Assembly (NCBI RefSeq): GCF_021869535.1
Contig: NW_026262712.1
Span: 47,846,884 to 47,910,883, forward strand
DNA: 64,000 nt
Source: Mytilus californianus
Taxonomy: Eukaryota > Mollusca > Bivalvia > Mytilida > Mytilidae
Direction of reading: 5' to 3'
Within the stretch, counting starts at the first letter, position 1, and every line of letters begins with the position of its first letter. Under the pieces are notes generated by a model, which had not been told where the DNA came from, ran no database searches, and worked only from the letters and a program-made list of their open reading frames with translations. This document shows positions 60,001 through 64,000 of this stretch, one piece after another. A program made the position numbers and the translations under genes.

Positions 60001-61963
60001 GTACCTTATTAACTAGCAGGTTAAAATTCCGCTCAGCGTGTCGGTATAGTACAATAAACTTATTTAGTACAAAGAAGGGTTCCATATTCATATCACATTA
60101 ACATGTTCTCGTCCTGATATGCATGTAGTATTGGCCACTGGACGATAAACATTAATTTATCCCCATCCCCATCATCTTCGTGATATTGTGCTGTGTGGAT
60201 AAAGCACATGGCTGTTGTATTTGAAATACTTTAACTTTTCTTCTTTTAATACAAGATTGTTTGTTTGAATTATCGCTTTTTTTAACTTTAGCTCTTTTGT
60301 TTTTAACCCGAAGATTTGAGCGGGGAATAGAACTATGTACACCTGTAATTCTCTTACTCGACTGTTAAACCCTACTTAGAAAGGAGCGTCCGTTCGGCTG
60401 CGCAGGATGAATAAATACGCAGCCACGTCCGGTCATAAGGGAATGTTAAAACCAAGAACTCGTATACGGAGAGTTTCCTACTCTCTGTACACCAAGGAAC
60501 AATGTAGCAGTCCAGTTTTCTACCCTTTATGCCGGTCGACATTGTTTATAGAACCTACTTAATCATGTTAATAGAATTATTGTTAATTTGTTGTCGCGCT
60601 GAAATTTTGTCACTTAATGTTTGCCATGCAAAAATCAATAAATGCGATCTTGTTAGTTTTATTATGATCGCTAAAATGGTCAGATGATATTACTGAGCAA
60701 GAAAGGTCAAATAAAATTATTTATCTATATTCCATCCTTTGTAGATGAAGACAATGCCAGAACTGTACGAAATTGTCAATAAGTACAAACCGGAAATAAT
60801 ATGGTCAGATGGTTCACATGCTGCCAAGGACGACTACTGGAACGCTACAAATTTTCTTGCTTGGCTTTACAACGACAGGTAAGAAGAATGAACAGTTTCT
60901 TCGATTAATTTGCACTTCTCATGAGTGCAAATTGGATCCACATTTTTTTTACGGTAGAATCATCAAACTTGGCAATAATGTACCTCTGGGAATAGATAAA
61001 ACACTACAATTTTTTTTATCCTGTAGGATATTATTTTCTCCAATAGAATATTATAAGAAATCATATAGGATAAAGTCATAATCCTGTAGGAGAATAAAAA
61101 TATCCTACATGATAATTTAACAATTTCTTCTCTTCACATGTATCGTAGATCTAATAGGTTATCGTCTGAAATAGAAAGAGCGGTCTTATCTTAATGTACC
61201 AGTCACAGGTTAAGGTGAGTGTTGAGTGTTTAATCCCGCCAAATTCTTTGTGTGTTTTCTCCCAAGTCAGGAGCCTATAGTTCAGTGGTTGGCGTTGGTT
61301 CATACCGCATAGCAAGCCATAAAAGGCACCGAAATTACAAATGCAGAACAATTCAAGCGAGAAAATTTACGGCCTGATTTATGTACAAAATAAAAAAGAA
61401 ATGTGAAATACAGTAAGCAACAAACGACAACCACTGAATTACCGGCTTATGACTTGAAACAGGGACATGCATTTTGCGGGGTGAAACATGTTTGTGGGCG
61501 CTCCCCCTAACCACACTACATGTTTTCTTATATACCTTTTCCTCTGCAAATGTACGTTTGAATAAACGTCTGGATGGAGTTAACAGAATTGAAAACAATG
61601 GGCAAAAAATGCAAAATGAAGGGCAATAAATATACAAGATAAAGAAAAATACGCAAAAAATATAAAGAAGAGAGAAAAATGGTCAAAATAAAAAAAAGAA
61701 AAGAGAAAAATGGTTTAAAAAGTTAAAGAATAAAGAATTGAAGGATCTCCATCCAGACCCTCGTTCATAAATGACTCTTATCGAAAATTGTTGGTTATCT
61801 CGGTTACACAAACAATTGTAGTAATTTGTAACAATATATGTATTTTAATTATTATATTATTACAGTCCAGTTAAAGACTATGTTGTGACCAATGATAGAT
61901 GGGGTGTCAATGACAACTGTATACATGGTGGATTTGTGAATTGTGGAGACAGATTCAATCCAA
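53709..61963 (+). CDS. FUCA1: Gene C: alpha-L-fucosidase, GH29, 5' five exons (3' end outside window)
   Basis: Exons 53709-54061, 56890-56996, 58179-58309, 60745-60878, 61866-61963; intron phases 2, 1, 0, 2, 1. 274 complete codons of an expected ~450-470. Known role: hydrolysis of alpha-L-fucose from glycoproteins and glycolipids in lysosomes or secretions, by a retaining mechanism. Seen: signal peptide 1-23 ([15 protein letters not shown]), then GH29 landmarks [36 protein letters not shown] (124-135), [10 protein letters not shown] and EIIWSDG, whose Asp219 sits where the family nucleophile is. [12 protein letters not shown] and [11 protein letters not shown] follow. The acid/base Glu lies in exons beyond the window. 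An in-frame TAA at 53703 fixes the start. FUCA1 and FUCA2 cannot be told apart here. Introns hold SINEs, fold-backs and tandem-repeat elements. Confidence 0.93.
54474..55345. repeat. GTCGAGC-headed element with four ~190-bp tandem units, gene C intron 1
   Basis: Hairpin-like head GTCGAGCCTTCGACTTTTGT at 54474, a (CGTCGG)n run to ~54562, then four units beginning TCACTCTGTGGTTAAAG at 54571, 54762, 54954 and a degraded one near 55137. Each contains AACTATCCTGGATTTCTACC and GGACAGAAGCTTGTTTATGA. A tail with GTTGAGCCTGCGATTAACAG and GTGGGTTCCGTGGAATCC ends near 55345. Confidence 0.85.
55700..55900 (+). mobile_element. Degenerate copy of the second SINE family, gene C intron 1
   Basis: TCCGAGCACCGGCTTCCCGC, CAAAAGTGCTAAAAGTGGCA and CTTAACAACAATTAACCGGT align with the 5946-6180 copy. 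The 5' promoter region is decayed. Confidence 0.6.
56085..56430. repeat. Fold-back pair of family A copies, gene C intron 1
   Basis: 56085-56225 is a + copy and 56262-56430 a - copy of the same ~140 bp, separated by a short loop (GCATGTATATATACTAAACT lies in it). Arms share the head, CGGCCTTCAACACGGAG and CACACCGAACAG words. As RNA this would form a long imperfect hairpin. Confidence 0.85.
56890..56996 (+). CDS. FUCA1: Gene C exon 2: KHHEGY block
   Basis: Acceptor CATTTTGCAG ends at 56889; the joined codon is AAG. Encodes [20 protein letters not shown].. GPKRDIV. The HH pair is the fucose-binding signature of GH29. NYS is a potential N-glycosylation site. Donor GTATGG at 56997, phase 1. Confidence 0.9.
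57259..57480 (+). repeat. Family B copy with an internal 4 x 26-bp expansion, gene C intron 2
   Basis: AAAAGAGAGGCGAAAGATAC at 57260; then four tandem units of CAAACTGACAATGTCATGGC plus A6 at 57311-57414, the last with two substitutions. Other family B copies have this unit once, so the expansion is local. Confidence 0.85.
58179..58309 (+). CDS. FUCA1: Gene C exon 3: [10 protein letters not shown] block
   Basis: Acceptor TTTAATTTCAG ends at 58178; joined codon GGA. Encodes [20 protein letters not shown].. [22 protein letters not shown]. Donor GTAAGA at 58310, phase 0. Confidence 0.9.
59790..60180 (+). mobile_element. Second copy of the same tRNA-derived SINE, gene C intron 3
   Basis: Shares with 50939-51293: B box GGGTTCGATCCCCGG, GGTCAAACCAAAATCTT, CTTCTCCGCTAAGTATG, CCGCTCAGCGTGTCGGTATA, ACATGTTCTCGTCCTGATAT and GCCACTGGACGATAAACAT. 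Same sense as gene C. More diverged, and its target duplication is not obvious. Confidence 0.75.
60385..60520 (+). repeat. Body fragment related to the 48.7-49.0 kb retroposon
   Basis: CGCAGCCACGTCCGGTCATA..GGGAATGTTA..GAGAGTTTCC parallels the reversed 48877-49010 sequence. Lies in gene C intron 3 after the SINE. Confidence 0.4.
60745..60878 (+). CDS. FUCA1: Gene C exon 4: catalytic nucleophile exon
   Basis: Acceptor CATCCTTTGTAG ends at 60744. Encodes [20 protein letters not shown] then SDG with the predicted nucleophile Asp219, then [12 protein letters not shown]. Donor GTAAGA at 60879, phase 2. Reading on past the donor stays open for about 200 nt but loses family likeness at once. Confidence 0.9.
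61195..61510. repeat. Second fold-back of family A, gene C intron 4
   Basis: 61195-61290 reads reversed family A (GTTTAATCCCGCCAAATTCT, CAAGTCAGGAGCCTATAGTT). 61295-61510 reads forward (TACCGCATAGCAAGCCATAA, AACGACAACCACTGAATTAC, GCGGGGTGAAACATGTTTGT). The two ends can pair over ~90 bp. Confidence 0.65.
61570..61780 (+). repeat. Purine-rich dispersed repeat, copy 2, gene C intron 4
   Basis: AAAGAAAAGAGAAAAATGG followed by GGATCTCCATCCAGACCCTC; parallels 43560-43800. It ends ~85 bp before exon 5. Confidence 0.45.
61866..61963 (+). CDS. FUCA1: Gene C exon 5: VVTNDRWG block
   Basis: Acceptor TATTATTACAG ends at 61865; joined codon AGT gives Ser before [13 protein letters not shown]. Contains three Cys ([12 protein letters not shown]). 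Donor GTTAGT at 61964, phase 1. The next exon is not found in the remaining 2 kb, so the gene continues beyond 64000. Confidence 0.88.
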
Positions 61964-62029
61964 GTTAGTGGTAGATTTATTAACTTTATTAAGTTTTTTT
62001 TGGTGACATGATTTTGACTTGCAACTTAA

Positions 62030-62307
62030 GGTGGTACCTAACTCTACAGGGAGATAACTCTGTAAAAATCAGCTAAACGTTTTAATCACGTTGTATTGTT
62101 ATGGAAATATTAAGCTTCTCAATGATCAAAATAAGTGTTTGTCAAACTGCTATATATATAACCAATGAAATTTTTCTGATAAAGTGGTTGGTTCAAATTT
62201 TTTGAAATTTTTATATTTTTGTCAAAGGGTCAAAGTAAACATTTTGTCAAAATTTTATGAAAATTAAACGAGCCAAATTAATATTAGTCAAGGTGTTGGG
62301 TACCACC
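62030..62307. mobile_element. 278-bp TIR element with TTAA target duplication, in gene C intron 5
   Basis: Left end GGTGGTACCTAAC; right end reverse complement GGTGGTACCCAAC. Flanked by TTAA at 62026-62029 and 62308-62311. Non-coding, MITE-sized. Sits 66 bp after exon 5's donor. Confidence 0.8.
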
Positions 62308-62344
62308 TTAATGTAAATGCAGTATATCTTAAGTTTTAACCTTA

Positions 62345-62585
62345 TCGACGGTTTTGTTGTTAGCACCCTTGCTTCGAGTTATAGTGGAAAAGCTTGTTGA
62401 AAAGATCCACAGTCTGGTCAAACCAAAAATATAATATTAAACATCTTTTTTGGCCGTCTGCACAAGGACTAAGGACACGAAGGATTGAATACTGGCTCTT
62501 TCGGGATCAGAATGTTGTATTCGGGTCAAATAACGTGTCTTCCTGTATTACTCGTGTAAACTTGCACATTAATCAAAAAATTAAA
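62345..62585 (+). mobile_element. Degenerate SINE fragment, gene C intron 5
   Basis: Contains GGTCAAACCAAAAATATAAT, TACTGGCTCTTTCGGGATCA, GAATGTTGTATTCGGGTCAA and CGTGTCTTCCTG in the order of the SINE body at 50939-51293 read on its sense strand. The 3' half is missing. Confidence 0.5.
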
Positions 62586-62594
62586 AAAACACAC

Positions 62595-62668
62595 ATGAGA
62601 CTTCTATGTCATTTGGCCTCTGGTGGAGGAGAGTTGTCTCATTGGCAATCATACCACATCTTCTTATT
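62595..62668 (-). repeat. Family A head fragment, reversed, gene C intron 5
   Basis: GTCATTTGGCCTCTGGTGGA, CATTGGCAATCATACCACAT, ending CTTCTTATT. The next base starts a GTCGAGC-headed element. Confidence 0.75.
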
Positions 62669-63101
62669 GTCGAGCCTACGACTTTTGTCACAAAAGCGAG
62701 ACATAGCGATCATACATTCCGTCGTCGGCGGCGGCGGCGGTGGCGTCCACAAATATTCACTCTGTGGTTAAAGTTTTTTTAAATTTTAATAACTTTCTTA
62801 AACTATCCTGGATTTCTACCAAACTTGGACAGAAGCTTGTTTATGATCATAAGATACATTGTAGTATCCAGAAGTAAATTTAAAAAAAAAATCCTGTTTA
62901 TCCGTACTTTATGTACTTTACTTATAAATGGACTTAGTTTTTCTGCCAGTTAACATTACATCCACTCTGTGGTTAAAGTTTTAAAAAAATTAATAACTTT
63001 CTTAAACTATCCTGGATTTGTACCAAACTTGAACAGAAGCTTGTTTATGATCAAAAGCTAGTATCTAGAAGGAAATTTTGTAAAAATTATTTCCTGTTTT
63101 T
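62669..63101. repeat. Second copy of the GTCGAGC-headed element, two ~200-bp units, gene C intron 5
   Basis: Head GTCGAGCCTACGACTTTTGT, (CGG)n run to ~62747, then units starting at 62757 and ~62961 with the same GGATTTCTACCAAACTTGGA core. It is cut at 63101 by the start of a third head. Confidence 0.85.
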
Positions 63102-64000
63102 GTCGAGCCTGCGACTTTTGTCGCAGAAAGCTCGACATAGGGATAGAGATCCGGCGACGGCGGCGGCGGCGGCGTTAGCTAACTTCTTAAAAGCTTTATA
63201 TTTTGGAAGCTAGAAGACCTGGATGCTTCATACTTTGGATATAGATGCCTTATGTTACGAAGTTTCCGTCTGTCATATGTCCATTGTCCTTGACCCCATT
63301 TTCATGGTTCAGTGACTACTTGAAAAAAAAAGTCAATATTTTTTGTAATGTTAATTTCTTTCTTATTATGAGTAATATGATAACTATATTTAGTATGTGC
63401 GTAACTTGCAAGGTCCTCATGCCCTTCAGACAATTTTTATTTGACCTCGACCTCATTTCATGGATCAGTGAACAAGGTTAAGTTTTCATGGTCAAGTTCA
63501 TATATCAGATACTATAAGCAGTAGGTCTACTATATTTGGTATATGGAATGATTGTAAGGTGTACATGTCCAACTGATAAATGTCATCTGACCTTGACCTC
63601 ATTTTCATAGTTCAGTGGTCAAAGTTAAGTTTTTCAGTTTTGGTCTTTTTTTCTAATACTATATGCAATAGGTCAACTATATTTGGTGTATGGAAATATT
63701 TTATGATGTACATGTCAGTCTCGCAGGTTTTATTTGACCTTGACCTCATTTTCACGGTTCATTTCTCAGTGTTAAGGTTTTGTGTTTTGGTCTGTTTTTC
63801 TTCAACTATAAGCAATAGATCATCTATATTTGTTGTATGGAAGGATTGTAAGGTGTATATGTCTGTCTGGCAGGTATCATCTGACCTTGACCTCATTTTC
63901 ATGGTTCATTGGTCAATATTAAGTTTTCATGGTTAAGTTTGTTTCTTAGTTACTATAAGCAATAGGTCAACTATATTTAATGCATACATTTGATTGTAAG
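63102..64000. repeat. GTCGAGC-headed element with a different, 147-bp tandem body
   Basis: Head 63102-63136 is a near-perfect nested hairpin (GTCGAGC / CTGCGAC / GTCGCAG / GCTCGAC), then (CGG)n at 63151-63174. The body is an array of ~147-bp units with CTTGACCTCATTTTCATGGT, GCAATAGGTCAACTATATTT and GGAAGGATTGTAAGGTGTA; about five units run to the window end. The array creates a spurious + frame at 63580-63936 with a 49-codon period. Confidence 0.85.

Noticed and set aside
60879-61081. Open frame continuing after gene C exon 4
   Set aside because: Starts at the donor GTAAGA; exon 5 continues the fucosidase sequence in phase, the read-through does not.
25565-61963. O-glycan synthesis/degradation gene cluster acting as one system
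   Set aside because: Genes A, B and C share strand and a broad glycan theme, but they are 4-15 kb apart with separate starts; tandem duplication explains A/B and nothing links C.
63580-63936. 118-codon + frame with repeated DLDLIF segments
   Set aside because: Generated by the 147-bp (49-codon) tandem array; no start context or homologous domain.

Overview
The window is eukaryotic nuclear DNA, very AT-rich, with small exons separated by repeat-filled introns (GT..AG splice sites). The dispersed repeats are ones I associate with bivalve molluscs, Mytilus-type mussels in particular: the AGATGTGGTATGAGTGCCAA family, tRNA-derived SINEs, TGCCCCAC fold-back elements and GTCGAGC..GACTTTTGTC headed elements. 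The genus is recognition, not proof.

Three protein genes are supported, all on the + strand and all in the last 40 kb. Gene A (25565-30134, three coding exons, 359 aa) and gene B (45176-49836, three coding exons, 357 aa) are paralogous type II membrane glycosyltransferases of the core 1 beta-1,3-galactosyltransferase (C1GALT1/T-synthase) family. Both have the same intron phases (1, then 0), a DDD metal-binding motif and a family-typical length, but both lack the Cys-Cys pair that precedes the C-terminal SD..SFHY motif in vertebrate T-synthase. Gene C (53709 to beyond the window end; five exons seen, 274 complete codons) is a secreted/lysosomal GH29 alpha-L-fucosidase with signal peptide and nucleophile motif (IWSDG). 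A and B would build O-glycans in the Golgi and C would trim fucose, but the neighbourhood alone is no evidence of a shared pathway.

The first 25 kb holds no intact gene. It contains decayed mobile elements: a LINE ORF2 remnant (3.6-5.9 kb), a Crypton-type recombinase remnant (7.5-7.8 kb), a gag-like fragment with a candidate LTR (13.9-15.0 kb), a 670-bp TTAA-flanked inverted-repeat element (19.06-19.73 kb), a 1.6-kb 46-bp minisatellite (21.2-22.8 kb) and a 21-bp minisatellite that reverses orientation halfway (24.56-25.14 kb).

Between genes A and B lie a 2.9-kb element with CACTGTAAAAAC inverted ends and TA duplications (30234-33101), a fold-back element (35.55-35.85 kb) and a 5.4-kb element with 19-bp-scale inverted ends and TTAA duplications (36508-41918). 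Introns of B and C are crowded with SINEs, MITEs and tandem-repeat elements. One SINE (50939-51293) is bounded by a perfect 12-bp target duplication inside an older repeat, giving a clear insertion history.

I found no operon-like system, CRISPR array, true tRNA/rRNA gene or defence locus. The most promising novelty is the set of three unrelated-looking TTAA-targeting terminal-inverted-repeat elements and the modular 'same hairpin head, different tandem-repeat body' elements in the fucosidase gene.
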